From contig SYAA01000257.1 of assembly GCA_005789055.1 (NCBI GenBank), positions 1 through 6,499 of the forward strand: a DNA stretch of 6,499 nt, read 5' to 3'. The translations under genes were made by a program, and so were the position numbers. Shown piece by piece: positions 1-6,499 of the stretch. The DNA is from Actinomycetota bacterium. Its GTDB lineage: Bacteria; Actinomycetota; Actinomycetes; Mycobacteriales; Mycobacteriaceae. Each line of letters opens with the position of its first letter. Position 1 is the stretch's first letter. The notes under the pieces were generated by a model, which saw only the letters and a list, made by a program, of their open reading frames with translations, ran no database searches and had not been told where the DNA came from.

Positions 1-1303
1 CCACCTCACGGGGAAAGACGTTGAACCCGCAGGTTACGATCATGTCCTTGACCCGGTCGACGATGTACCAGAAGCCGTCGGAGTCCTCGCGGGCCATATC
101 GCCGGTGTGCAACCAACCGCCGGAGAATGCCTCGGCGGTGGCCTCCGGCAGATTCCAATAGCCGCCACTGAGCAGCGGCCCGGAAACGCAGATCTCGCCG
201 ATCTCGCCCTGCGGCACCGGTTGTCCCTGCGCGTCGAGCAAGGCGGTGCGGGCGAACAGCGTGGGCCGTCCGCAGGATGTCAGCCGCTTCTCGTCGTGGT
301 CGCCCTTGGCCAGGTAGGTGATCACCATCGGCGCCTCGGACTGACCGTAGTACTGCGCGAAGATCGGACCGAACCGCTTGATTGCCTCGGCCAGGCGCAC
401 CGGATTCATCGCCGATGCGCCGTAGTACACCGTCTCCAGCGATGACAGATCCCGGGTATGGGAGTCCGGATGATCCATCAGCGCATAGATCATCGAGGGC
501 ACCAGCATGGTCGCCGTGATCTTCTGCTCCTCGATCACCCGCAGCACCTCGGCAGGATCGAACTTGGTCAGCACGATCAGCTCGCCGCCTTTGACGATGA
601 CGGGTACGAAGAACGCCGCCCCGGCGTGCGACAGCGGCGTGCACATCAGGAACCGCGGATGCTGCGGCCACTCCCACTCAGCTAACTGTGCCGTCGTCAT
701 CGTCATGATGGAACCGACGGTCCCCATCACTCCCTTGGGCTTGCCCGTCGTTCCGCCGGTATAGGTCATGCCACCGATGTGATCAGCCGGAAGGTTGGCG
801 GCCACAAGGGGTTTCGGCGAGTAGCTGGCGGCTTTGGCGATCAGGTCCACTCCAACGTCAGCCAACTCCGGCGGCACCGGGCCCAGGGTGAGGACCTGGC
901 GCAGCGACGGCACCTTCGCCAGCAGTCCCACGGCGCGTTCGACGAACATCGGGACCGGGTCGATGATCAACGACGTGGCGCCGCCGTCGGCGAGCACATA
1001 GGCGTGATCATCCAGGGAACCCAGCGGGTGTAGTGCGGTGCGCCGGTAGCCCTGGGTCTGGCCGGCGCCGATGATCATCAGCACCTCGGGCCGGTTCAGC
1101 GACAGCAGGCCGACGGTGGCGTCGGTGCCGGCGCCGAGGGCTTCGAAGGCCTGGATGTACTGGCTGATCCGCTCGGCCAGTTCACCGCCGGTGAGGGTGG
1201 CGTCGCCCAGGAACAGCACCGGTCGGTTGGCGTTGCGGCGTAGTGCAGCGACGGTGAGGTGGCCGGAATGCAGGGGATGGCGGAGCAGGTCGATCTCAGT
1301 CAT
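1..1303 (-). CDS. fadD8: FadD8-type fatty-acid/acyl-CoA ligase, C-terminus cut by window edge
   Basis: The minus-strand frame from the ATG at 1303-1301 is open to the left edge, giving 434 codons without a stop. The family (ANL superfamily) activates a carboxylate with ATP to an acyl-adenylate, then transfers it to CoA in the cytoplasm. Visible motifs in order: P-loop YTGGTTGKPK (residues 181-190), YYGQSEAP (318-325; YGQSE in place of the common YGxTE), HTGD (399-402), DRVKD (416-420), and the hinge/A8 segment CGFNVFPREV (425-434), where the window ends. About 100 residues, including the A10 catalytic lysine, lie outside. Recognised from stretches such as LSSLETVYYGASA and LMCTPLSHAGAAFF, which match FadD8 of M. 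tuberculosis (Rv0551c) as I remember it. The true substrate is not evident. It is transcribed divergently from the next gene; a -10-like TAGTCT sits 7 nt before the ATG, suggesting leaderless translation. Residue 425 is Cys where Gly is usual. Family assignment is secure; the fadD8 symbol rests on remembered sequence. Confidence 0.93.
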   Translation of the reverse strand, partial: MTEIDLLRHPLHSGHLTVAALRRNANRPVLFLGDATLTGGELAERISQYIQAFEALGAGTDATVGLLSLNRPEVLMIIGAGQTQGYRRTALHPLGSLDDHAYVLADGGATSLIIDPVPMFVERAVGLLAKVPSLRQVLTLGPVPPELADVGVDLIAKAASYSPKPLVAANLPADHIGGMTYTGGTTGKPKGVMGTVGSIMTMTTAQLAEWEWPQHPRFLMCTPLSHAGAAFFVPVIVKGGELIVLTKFDPAEVLRVIEEQKITATMLVPSMIYALMDHPDSHTRDLSSLETVYYGASAMNPVRLAEAIKRFGPIFAQYYGQSEAPMVITYLAKGDHDEKRLTSCGRPTLFARTALLDAQGQPVPQGEIGEICVSGPLLSGGYWNLPEATAEAFSGGWLHTGDMAREDSDGFWYIVDRVKDMIVTCGFNVFPREV

Positions 1304-1316
1304 GGCCACCAGACTA
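1304..1316 (-). promoter_or_regulatory. Candidate leaderless promoter -10 of fadD8-like gene
   Basis: On the minus strand TAGTCT (1316-1311) fits the mycobacterial -10 consensus TANNNT and is followed by 7 nt (GGTGGCC) and then the ATG at 1303. That spacing would put the transcription start at or very near the A of the ATG, the arrangement of leaderless mycobacterial mRNAs. No recognisable -35 lies at 16-19 bp upstream, which is common in this group. The only SD-like bases (GGTGG) lie 2 nt from the ATG, too close to be ideal. Confidence 0.45.
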
Positions 1317-1393
1317 GGTCGTGTTGCAGTGCCGCTAGTGGCTTGGTCGAAAACCCCTGCGGCGGCAAACCCTGGCGTGGCACCCTAGTCGGT
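1304..1393. promoter_or_regulatory. Divergent intergenic region with inverted CTAG-centred repeats
   Basis: These 90 bp separate two divergent ligase genes and should carry both promoters. The region holds three CTAG tetramers. GACTAGG (1312-1318) and CCTAGTC (1384-1390) form an exact 7-bp inverted pair near the two start codons. Between them GCCGCTAGTGGC (1331-1342) is an imperfect 12-bp palindrome with one mismatched pair. This could be an operator arrangement for a shared regulator, or partly reflect -10 elements that contain TAG. No convincing -35 box was found on either strand. That the region contains promoters is an inference from gene orientation; the operator role is speculative. Confidence 0.5.
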
Positions 1394-2968
1394 ATGGCGC
1401 AACCTCCTGAACCCCGCTTCCTCGACGACCGACCGGCGTACTGGGCGAAAAACAAACCCGACGACGTCGCCGTCATCTACCTCGACCGGAAATGGACCTG
1501 GGCGCAGTTCGACGACCGCGTCCGCCGGTTGGCCGGAGCGCTTGCCGACCGCGGGATCGGCCGCGGCGACGTGGTCGCTTTCCTGGATAAGAACCATCCC
1601 GCCTGTATCGAGACCACGATCGCGGCGGCATCGCTGGGTGCGGCGACGGCGATCATCAATTTCCGGTTGGCCGGGGATGAGATGGATTACGTGCTCAACG
1701 ACTCCGGCGCCAAACTGCTGATCGTCGGCACCGAACTCATGCCCGGGATCGAGGCGATCCGCGACCGCCTCCCGGGCGTCGCCCACATCATCTCCGTCAC
1801 GCCCGAGGGCGGCGATTCCGACGAGTACGAAGCCATGCTGGCCGCCGCGACACCGCGCGGCCGCGGCGCCGATGTCACGCCCGAGGACGTGGCGGTGATC
1901 ATGTACTCCTCGGGTACGACCGGAAACCCCAAGGGAATCAGGCTCAGTCAGGGCAACCTGGTGGCGCACACCATGAATGCCGGCGGCGCCTTCGCCGAGT
2001 TCAAGCCCGACGACATGAACATGGTGTCCATGCCGCTGTTCCATGTCGGCGGTTCGTCCTACGCGCAGTTGGGCTTGCATGCCGGCGTTCCCAGTTTCGT
2101 GACTCGCGAGGTCGACGGCGCGTCGCTGGCCGGGGCCATGTTGGCCGGCGCCACCCGCACCTTCCTGGTGCCGGCGGTGCTGGCCAAGGTGATGGAGTTG
2201 GGTCCGGACGGGATCGCGTTGTTCAACCGTTTGCGCACCTTTGTCTACGGTGCCTCCCCGATGCCGCCCGCGTTGCTGGCCCAGGCCCTCAAGGAATTCC
2301 CGGACACCGATTTCGTTCAGGTGTACGGCCTGACCGAGGTGTGCGGCGCGGTCACCGTGCTCTCCCCGGAGGCGCATCGCGACGAGGCCCACCCCGAGCG
2401 GCTCACCAGCGCCGGCCAGCCTGCACTCAAGGTCGAGGTCAAAGTGGTCAACCCGGACACCCTTGAGGCGGTCGCCCCCGGCGAGCCGGGCGAACTGTGG
2501 TTCCGTACCCCGCAGTTGATGGAGGGCTACCACAACAAGCCCGAGGCCACCAAGGAGGCCATCACCTCCGACGGCTGGTTCCGCACCGGTGACATCGGTC
2601 GCGTCGATGACGGCGGCTTTGTCTTCGTCGAGGACCGCCTCAAGGACCTGATCATCTCGGGCGGGGAGAACATTTACTCCGTTGAGGTCGAACGTGCGTT
2701 GACCGACCATCCGGCGGTCGGGGACGCGGCGGTGTTCGGCATCCCCGACGAGAAGTGGGGCGAGTCGGTGAAGGCTGTCGTCGAGCTGTCCGGCGGCCGG
2801 GAGGCCACGCCGGAGGAACTCATCGCCTGGTGTAAGGAAAAGCTGGCCGGCTACAAGTGTCCGCGCAGCGTGGAGATCGTGGCGGAGTTGCCGCGCAACC
2901 CCACCGGCAAATTGCTGAAGAAGGATCTGCGCAAGCCCTACTGGGAGAATCGCGAACGCGCGATCTGA
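1394..2968 (+). CDS. FadD-type acyl-CoA synthetase (ANL superfamily), menC-linked
   Basis: A 524-residue adenylate-forming ligase expected to convert a carboxylic acid, ATP and CoA to the acyl-CoA, AMP and PPi. Motifs are complete: P-loop YSSGTTGNPK (171-180), PLFHVGG (214-220), YGLTE (311-315), FRTGD (396-400), R415 with KD (417-418), SGGENIYSVEVE (422-433), and PRNPTGK (500-506), with K506 the expected adenylation lysine. No signal peptide or membrane segment is apparent. The ATG at 1394 is chosen because its product starts with a normal family N-terminus; an in-frame ATG at 1259 would add 45 unlike residues and overlap the divergent fadD8 start. No clear SD precedes it. The gene ends 16 bp before menC, so it could act as a MenE-like OSB-CoA ligase, but length and C-terminus (LRKPYWENR) look like general FadD ligases. 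The substrate is unknown. M. tuberculosis, as I recall, has an amidohydrolase-like gene here instead. Confidence 0.93.
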   Translation: MAQPPEPRFLDDRPAYWAKNKPDDVAVIYLDRKWTWAQFDDRVRRLAGALADRGIGRGDVVAFLDKNHPACIETTIAAASLGAATAIINFRLAGDEMDYVLNDSGAKLLIVGTELMPGIEAIRDRLPGVAHIISVTPEGGDSDEYEAMLAAATPRGRGADVTPEDVAVIMYSSGTTGNPKGIRLSQGNLVAHTMNAGGAFAEFKPDDMNMVSMPLFHVGGSSYAQLGLHAGVPSFVTREVDGASLAGAMLAGATRTFLVPAVLAKVMELGPDGIALFNRLRTFVYGASPMPPALLAQALKEFPDTDFVQVYGLTEVCGAVTVLSPEAHRDEAHPERLTSAGQPALKVEVKVVNPDTLEAVAPGEPGELWFRTPQLMEGYHNKPEATKEAITSDGWFRTGDIGRVDDGGFVFVEDRLKDLIISGGENIYSVEVERALTDHPAVGDAAVFGIPDEKWGESVKAVVELSGGREATPEELIAWCKEKLAGYKCPRSVEIVAELPRNPTGKLLKKDLRKPYWENRERAI

Positions 2969-2985
2969 TGCCCGTCAAACACTGA
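2968..2985 (+). other. Five-codon mini-ORF linking the ligase to menC by two TGATG overlaps
   Basis: The ligase stop TGA (2966-2968) shares its A with an ATG (2968-2970). That ATG opens a frame reading MPVKH and ending with TGA (2983-2985), whose A is in turn the first base of the menC ATG (2985-2987). The tiny frame exactly bridges the gap, so a terminating ribosome could reinitiate twice and reach menC, which has no visible SD of its own. This is seen directly; the function is inferred, and chance is a real alternative for such a short frame. Confidence 0.3.
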
Positions 2986-3947
2986 TGGACCTCGACGACC
3001 TGCTGGATCGTCTGCACGTCGTCGCGCTACCGATGCGGGTGCGCTTCCGCGGCATCACGGTGCGAGAAGTCGCCCTCATCGACGGCCCTGCGGGTTGGGG
3101 CGAGTTCGGCGCGTTCCCGGAGTATCCGCCGCAGGAAGCCGCGTACTGGCTTGCCTCAGCGATCGAATCCGCCTACGGGACAAGGCCTGCGGCGCGGCGT
3201 GACTCGATTCCGATCAACGCCACCGTCCCAGCGGTGCCGGCCGGGCAGGTGGCCGAGGTGCTGGCCAGATTTCCCGGTGCGACGACGGCCAAGGTGAAGG
3301 TCGCCGAGCCGGGCCAGACCCTGGCCGAGGACGTGGCCCGGGTCAACGCGGTGCGGGCGCTGATCCCGACGGTGCGGGTGGACGCCAACGGCGGCTGGAC
3401 GCTCGAGCAGGCGGTTGCGGCCGCGGCCGCCCTCAGTGTCGACGGTCCGCTGGAATACCTCGAACAACCCTGCGCCACCGTGGCTGAACTCGCACTCCTG
3501 CGACGGCGCATCGACATCCCGGTGGCCGCCGATGAGAGCATCCGCAGGGCCACCGACCCGTTGGCCGTCGTGCGGGCGGGCGCGGTCGACATCGCGGTGC
3601 TCAAGGTCGCCCCACTGGGCGGCGTCGCGGCTCTGCTGCGTATCGCCGCCGCCATCGATATCCCGGTGGTCATTTCCAGCGCGCTGGACTCCGCGGTCGG
3701 CATCGCCGCCGGCCTCGCCGCCGCGGCGGCGCTGCCCCGTCTGGAGCACGCCTGCGGGCTGGGCACCGGAGGATTGTTCGTCGACGACGTCGCCGACCTC
3801 GCGGTCGCCGATGGCTGCCTTGCGGTGACCGACGTCGTGCCCGACCCGGCCCGCCTGGCCGCCCTGGCCGCCCCGGCCGACCGGCGCGACTGGTGGATCG
3901 CGCGGGTGCGGGCCTGCCGGGCCCTGCTGCCCGCCCCGCACTGCTAG
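2985..3947 (+). CDS. menC: o-Succinylbenzoate synthase MenC
   Basis: A 320-residue enolase-superfamily enzyme that dehydrates SHCHC to o-succinylbenzoate in menaquinone synthesis. The family catalytic set is visible. The KxK pair is K103/K105 in TAKVKV, with K105 the expected base. Metal ligands are D133 (in DANGGW), E160 (in LEYLEQPC) and D183 (in AADES). The second lysine is K207 (in VLKVAPLGG). The N-terminal capping segment with GWGEFGAFPEY (37-47) and the C-terminal SSALDS (231-236) followed by HACGLGTGG (255-263) are as in actinobacterial MenC. Length is close to the remembered ~326 residues of M. tuberculosis MenC (Rv0553). Translation probably depends on coupling from the upstream ligase, since no SD is seen. 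The stop TAG (3945-3947) is also the first half of a -10-like hexamer serving the next gene. Promiscuous racemase activity is known for some OSBS relatives and cannot be excluded, but the menD linkage makes OSB synthase much the likeliest role. Confidence 0.95.
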   Translation: MDLDDLLDRLHVVALPMRVRFRGITVREVALIDGPAGWGEFGAFPEYPPQEAAYWLASAIESAYGTRPAARRDSIPINATVPAVPAGQVAEVLARFPGATTAKVKVAEPGQTLAEDVARVNAVRALIPTVRVDANGGWTLEQAVAAAAALSVDGPLEYLEQPCATVAELALLRRRIDIPVAADESIRRATDPLAVVRAGAVDIAVLKVAPLGGVAALLRIAAAIDIPVVISSALDSAVGIAAGLAAAAALPRLEHACGLGTGGLFVDDVADLAVADGCLAVTDVVPDPARLAALAAPADRRDWWIARVRACRALLPAPHC

Positions 3948-3957
3948 CCTCGCGCCG
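3945..3957 (+). promoter_or_regulatory. Candidate internal leaderless promoter of the bpoC-like gene
   Basis: TAGCCT (3945-3950) fits the TANNNT -10 consensus and is followed by 7 nt (CGCGCCG) and the GTG at 3958, so transcription could begin at the start codon. The first three bases are the menC stop codon. No -35 element and no SD are visible. The identical geometry appears before fadD8 in this window. It may allow bpoC-menD to be expressed separately from the ligase-menC pair. Confidence 0.4.
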
Positions 3958-4746
3958 GTGACCACACTGGCCTACACCGACACGGGTTCGGGTGATCCGG
4001 TGCTGTTCATCGCCGGCACCGGCGGCGCGGGTCGCACCTGGCACATTCACCAGGTGCCTGCGTTCATCGCCGCCGGGTATCGCTGCATCACCTTCGACAA
4101 CCGCGGCATCGGAGCCACCGAGGACCTCTCCGATTTCTCCACCGATGAGATGGTCGCCGACACCGCCGAACTGATTGAGTCGGTGGTGGGCGCTCCGGTG
4201 CGACTTGTCGCCATGTCGATGGGCGCATTCATCGCCCAGGAATTGATGTTGTCCCGGCCGGAACTCCTCACCCGGGTGGTGCTGATGGGGACCCGCGGCC
4301 GGCTGGACGAGACCCGCATGGCATTCCGCGCCGCCGATCTTGAACTGGCCGATTCGGGCATCGAGTTGCCGGCCGGCTACGCGGCGAAAGTGCGGGTCCT
4401 GGAGAACTTCTCGCCCAAAACAATCAACGACGCCGCGGCGATCGGGGAGTGGGTCGAGATGTTCACCGCGTTCCCGCTCCCTCGCACGCCCGGCTGGCGG
4501 GCACAGATGACCGTCGCGCCCGCGGAGAACCGGTTGCTTGCCTACCGATCGATCACCACCGAGGTGCTGGTGATCGGATTCGCCGACGATGTCATCACCC
4601 CGCCGGCGCTGGGCCGGGAGGTCGGCGAGGCCCTGCCGAACGGCCGTTACATCCAGATCGCCAACGCCGGCCACCTCGGTTTTCTGGAGCGGCCCGATGT
4701 GGTCAACAACGCCATGCTGGAGTTTTTCGACGGAAGCCTGATGTGA
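3958..4746 (+). CDS. bpoC: BpoC-like alpha/beta hydrolase in the menaquinone operon
   Basis: A 262-residue cytoplasmic alpha/beta-hydrolase starting at GTG. Visible elements: N-terminal [10 protein letters not shown] (19-28) in the oxyanion-loop position, FDNRGIG (46-52), the nucleophile elbow AMSMG (85-89) with S87, the acid loop [10 protein letters not shown] (207-216) with D211 as likely triad acid, and AGHLGF (237-242) with H239. The length and triad spacing fit the family. It resembles M. tuberculosis BpoC (Rv0554), once named as a non-haem bromoperoxidase; position between menC and menD has prompted the idea that it is the MenH enzyme (SHCHC synthase). Against that, E. coli MenH has an arginine four residues after its catalytic serine, while here that position is F91. 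The first glycine of the usual GxSxG is alanine. The actual substrate is therefore open; a thioesterase or other ester hydrolase is possible. It sits 10 bp after menC and 13 bp before menD, probably cotranscribed. Confidence 0.9.
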   Translation: MTTLAYTDTGSGDPVLFIAGTGGAGRTWHIHQVPAFIAAGYRCITFDNRGIGATEDLSDFSTDEMVADTAELIESVVGAPVRLVAMSMGAFIAQELMLSRPELLTRVVLMGTRGRLDETRMAFRAADLELADSGIELPAGYAAKVRVLENFSPKTINDAAAIGEWVEMFTAFPLPRTPGWRAQMTVAPAENRLLAYRSITTEVLVIGFADDVITPPALGREVGEALPNGRYIQIANAGHLGFLERPDVVNNAMLEFFDGSLM

Positions 4747-4759
4747 CACGCTGGTAGGC

Positions 4760-6385
4760 GTGAATCCCTCGACGGCCCAGGCCCGCGTCGTCGTCGACGA
4801 ACTCATTCGCGGCGGCGTGTCCGACGTGGTGTTGTGCCCCGGTTCCCGCAACGCACCGCTGGCGTTTGCCCTGGCCGACGCCGACCGCGCGGGCCGGTTG
4901 CGGCTCCACGTGCGGATCGACGAACGCACCGCCGGCTTCCTGGCCGTCGGCCTGGCCTCGGGCAGTGGTCGGCCGGTACCGATCGCGATGACGTCCGGCA
5001 CCGCGGTGGCCAACCTGGGTCCGGCCGTCGTCGAGGCCAACTACGCCCGGGTCCCGCTGATCGTGTTGAGCGCCAACCGGCCCTACGAGATGCTGGGCAC
5101 CGGGGCCAACCAAACCATGGAACAGCTGGGTTACTTCGGCACCCAGGTGCGCGCGGCGATCAGCACCGGCCTGGCCGAGACGGGCGCCGAGAGGCTTGAG
5201 ATGCTCAACGCCCAGTGGCGCTCGGCCACCTGCCGGGTGCTGGCGGCGGCCACCGGGGCCCGCACCGCCAATTCCGGGCCGGTGCAGTTCGACATCCCGC
5301 TGCGCGAACCCCTTGTGCCCGATGCGGATTCGGATCCGAATCAGTTTCCGCTCGGCCGGCCAGGCGGGCAGCCGTGGACCTACACCCCGCCGGTGACGTT
5401 CGACGAGCCGATTGACATCGACATCACCGAAGACACCGTCGTTATTGCCGGACACGGCGCCGGGGTGCATCCCAACCTCGCGCACCTGCCGACCGTCGCC
5501 GAGCCCACTGCCCCGCATGCGGTGACCCCACTGCACCCGTTGGCGCTGAGCCGGGTCCGCCCCCGGCAGGTCATCATGTTGGGCCGGCCCACGCTGCACC
5601 GACCGGTCACCGCTCTGCTGGCTGATCCCGCGATCCCGGTGTACGCACTGACGACCGGGCCGCGCTGGCCTGACGTGTCGGGCAATTCCCAGGCCACCGG
5701 TACCCGGGCGCGGACCACTGGTACCGCGGACCCACAGTGGTTGCGGCGCTGCGAGCAGGCCAACCGCAGTGCGCTGGCCGCGGTTCACGCTCAGTTGGCC
5801 GCCCATCCGCTGACCACCGGGTTGCATGTCGCTGCCGCGGTGGCCGCGGCGGTGCGTCCGGGTGACCAACTGGTACTCGGTGCCTCCAACCCGGTGCGCG
5901 ACGCCGCCCTGGTGGGCCTGAACACCGAGGGCATCGCGGTGCGGTCCAACCGCGGCGTGGCCGGCATCGACGGAACGGTGTCCACGGCTATCGGCGCCGC
6001 TCTGGCGCACACCTCCCGCACGATCGCCCTGCTCGGCGATCTCACCTTCGTCCACGATGCCTCCGGACTGCTGATCGGCCCCACCGAGCCGACTCCGGCC
6101 GACCTCACCATCGTGGTGTCCAACGACAATGGCGGCGGTATCTTCGAACTGCTCGAACAGGGCGACCCCCGGTTCGCCGACGTCTCCGCGCGCATCTTCG
6201 GCACCCCGCACGACGTCGACGTCCTGGCGCTGTGCCGGGCCTACCACGTCGACTCCCGCCAGATCGAGGTCGACGATCTGCGCGGTGCCCTCGACGAGCC
6301 GCACGAGGGAATGCGGGTGTTGGAGGTCAAGGCCGACCGTTCCACTTTGCGGCGACTGCACGCCGACATCAGGGCGGCGCAGTGA
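4760..6385 (+). CDS. menD: SEPHCHC synthase MenD
   Basis: A 541-residue thiamine-diphosphate enzyme that decarboxylates 2-oxoglutarate and adds the resulting succinyl unit to isochorismate, making SEPHCHC, the first committed step of menaquinone synthesis. The PYR domain comes first, with CPGSRNAPL (26-34) and E55 in RIDERTAG, the glutamate that activates ThDP. A central domain follows, and the PP domain has the ThDP/metal motif GDLTFVHD (426-433) running to NDNGG (455-459). Substrate-site residues by alignment to E. coli numbering as I recall it: S376/R380 in SNPVRD and R398 in [11 protein letters not shown]97, R276 and R302 sit where the M. tuberculosis enzyme has the arginines that bind the pathway product DHNA, so feedback inhibition is likely kept. 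It is shorter than the ~554-residue M. tuberculosis protein, mainly through a short loop after GAALAH (412-417). Start is GTG with only a weak, too-close GGTAGG upstream. The stop overlaps the next gene. Confidence 0.97.
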   Translation: MNPSTAQARVVVDELIRGGVSDVVLCPGSRNAPLAFALADADRAGRLRLHVRIDERTAGFLAVGLASGSGRPVPIAMTSGTAVANLGPAVVEANYARVPLIVLSANRPYEMLGTGANQTMEQLGYFGTQVRAAISTGLAETGAERLEMLNAQWRSATCRVLAAATGARTANSGPVQFDIPLREPLVPDADSDPNQFPLGRPGGQPWTYTPPVTFDEPIDIDITEDTVVIAGHGAGVHPNLAHLPTVAEPTAPHAVTPLHPLALSRVRPRQVIMLGRPTLHRPVTALLADPAIPVYALTTGPRWPDVSGNSQATGTRARTTGTADPQWLRRCEQANRSALAAVHAQLAAHPLTTGLHVAAAVAAAVRPGDQLVLGASNPVRDAALVGLNTEGIAVRSNRGVAGIDGTVSTAIGAALAHTSRTIALLGDLTFVHDASGLLIGPTEPTPADLTIVVSNDNGGGIFELLEQGDPRFADVSARIFGTPHDVDVLALCRAYHVDSRQIEVDDLRGALDEPHEGMRVLEVKADRSTLRRLHADIRAAQ

Positions 6386-6499
6386 ACCGTCGCCTTCGGG
6401 TGTTGCTCGACAGTGCCCTGCCGCGACGCAATCCCGATCTCATCGACACCGGCGAACGGAAAGTGTTGCGCTGGGCCAAGACCGGCGTGTGGATCATCG
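6382..6499 (+). CDS. N-terminus of probable membrane protein (Rv0556-like), cut by window edge
   Basis: A frame opening at GTG 6382 overlaps the menD stop in GTGA and stays open to the right edge (39 codons plus one base). It reads [19 protein letters not shown] and continues to [17 protein letters not shown]. The start is strongly basic with an amphipathic look, and the last few visible residues (VWII) may begin a membrane helix. In M. tuberculosis the gene after menD (Rv0556) encodes a small conserved membrane protein with, as I recall, a similar RRNPDL..TGERKV segment; this and the tight overlap support a real coupled gene. Its function is unknown and most of the protein lies outside the window. 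Confidence 0.75.
   Translation, partial: MNRRLRVLLDSALPRRNPDLIDTGERKVLRWAKTGVWII

Noticed and set aside
6..677. Minus-strand open frame (223 codons) at the left edge
   Set aside because: It is a different frame of the same strand as the real FadD8 coding sequence, which is open from 1303 to the edge and carries all ligase motifs.
1259..1393. Upstream in-frame ATG that would extend the plus-strand ligase by 45 residues
   Set aside because: The extension does not resemble an ANL N-terminus, would overlap the fadD8 start codon on the other strand, and would consume the only promoter region.
1304..1393. A clear -10 promoter for the plus-strand ligase
   Set aside because: No TANNNT lies at a suitable distance; CACCCT (1381-1386) has the right 7-nt spacing to ATG 1394 and keeps A2 and T6 but lacks the first T, too weak to list as a feature.
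1385..2710. Minus-strand open frame (441 codons) opposite the plus-strand ligase
   Set aside because: The opposite strand encodes a complete ANL ligase; the antisense product is H/G/R rich with no motif.
1394..2968. Naming the plus-strand ligase menE
   Set aside because: Operon position alone supports it; length and C-terminal form are those of general FadD ligases and substrate specificity cannot be read from the sequence.
3958..4746. Naming the hydrolase menH
   Set aside because: Position fits, but the arginine after the catalytic serine and the first glycine of the elbow are absent, so only a BpoC-like hydrolase is supported.
3670..5040. Minus-strand open frame (456 codons) across menC, bpoC and menD
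   Set aside because: It spans three genes with clear catalytic motifs on the other strand and shows only arginine/glycine-rich composition.
4703..6361. Long minus-strand open frame (552 codons) opposite menD
   Set aside because: It lies entirely antisense to a fully motif-supported MenD, its translation is low-complexity (G/R/H/Q rich) with no recognisable domain, and long antisense frames are expected at this GC content.

Overview
The window looks like high-GC actinobacterial DNA, and the proteins point specifically to Mycobacterium or Mycolicibacterium. From memory, the order fadD8 (reverse) / menC / bpoC / menD / small membrane protein matches the M. tuberculosis Rv0551c, Rv0553-Rv0556 neighbourhood, and the protein sequences agree with those families over long stretches. 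No sequence search was run, so species is not assigned.

Layout. Bases 1-1303 (minus strand) hold most of a FadD8-type acyl-CoA ligase whose C-terminal end runs off the left edge. A 90-bp divergent intergenic region (1304-1393) separates it from a plus-strand run of five genes: a second, different acyl-CoA ligase of the ANL superfamily (1394-2968), menC (2985-3947), a bpoC-like alpha/beta hydrolase (3958-4746), menD (4760-6385), and the first 39 codons of a probable membrane protein (6382 to beyond the right edge). Gaps between the plus-strand genes are 16, 10 and 13 bp, followed by a 4-bp overlap, so the run looks like one operon. No gap is long enough for an unlisted gene of ordinary size, and no tRNA, rRNA, CRISPR array, mobile element or clear terminator was seen.

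Function. MenD and MenC are two core steps of menaquinone (vitamin K2) synthesis. MenD condenses isochorismate and 2-oxoglutarate to SEPHCHC. MenC dehydrates SHCHC to o-succinylbenzoate (OSB). The step between them (MenH, pyruvate elimination) and the step after (MenE, OSB-CoA ligation) have possible but unproven candidates in the operon: the hydrolase and the plus-strand ligase. Sequence details argue against simply equating the hydrolase with E. coli MenH. In M. tuberculosis, as I recall it, the slot between fadD8 and menC holds an amidohydrolase-like gene (Rv0552) instead of a ligase, so that position differs here.

The most interesting small-scale features are at gene junctions. A five-codon open frame exactly tiles the gap between the ligase and menC through two TGATG overlaps. 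A TAGCCT -10-like hexamer contains the menC stop codon and lies 7 nt from the hydrolase GTG. The divergent region has the same -10/7-nt/start layout in front of fadD8, plus inverted CTAG-centred repeats. This is mainly an ordinary core-metabolism locus; I see no strong evidence for a novel defence or mobile system.
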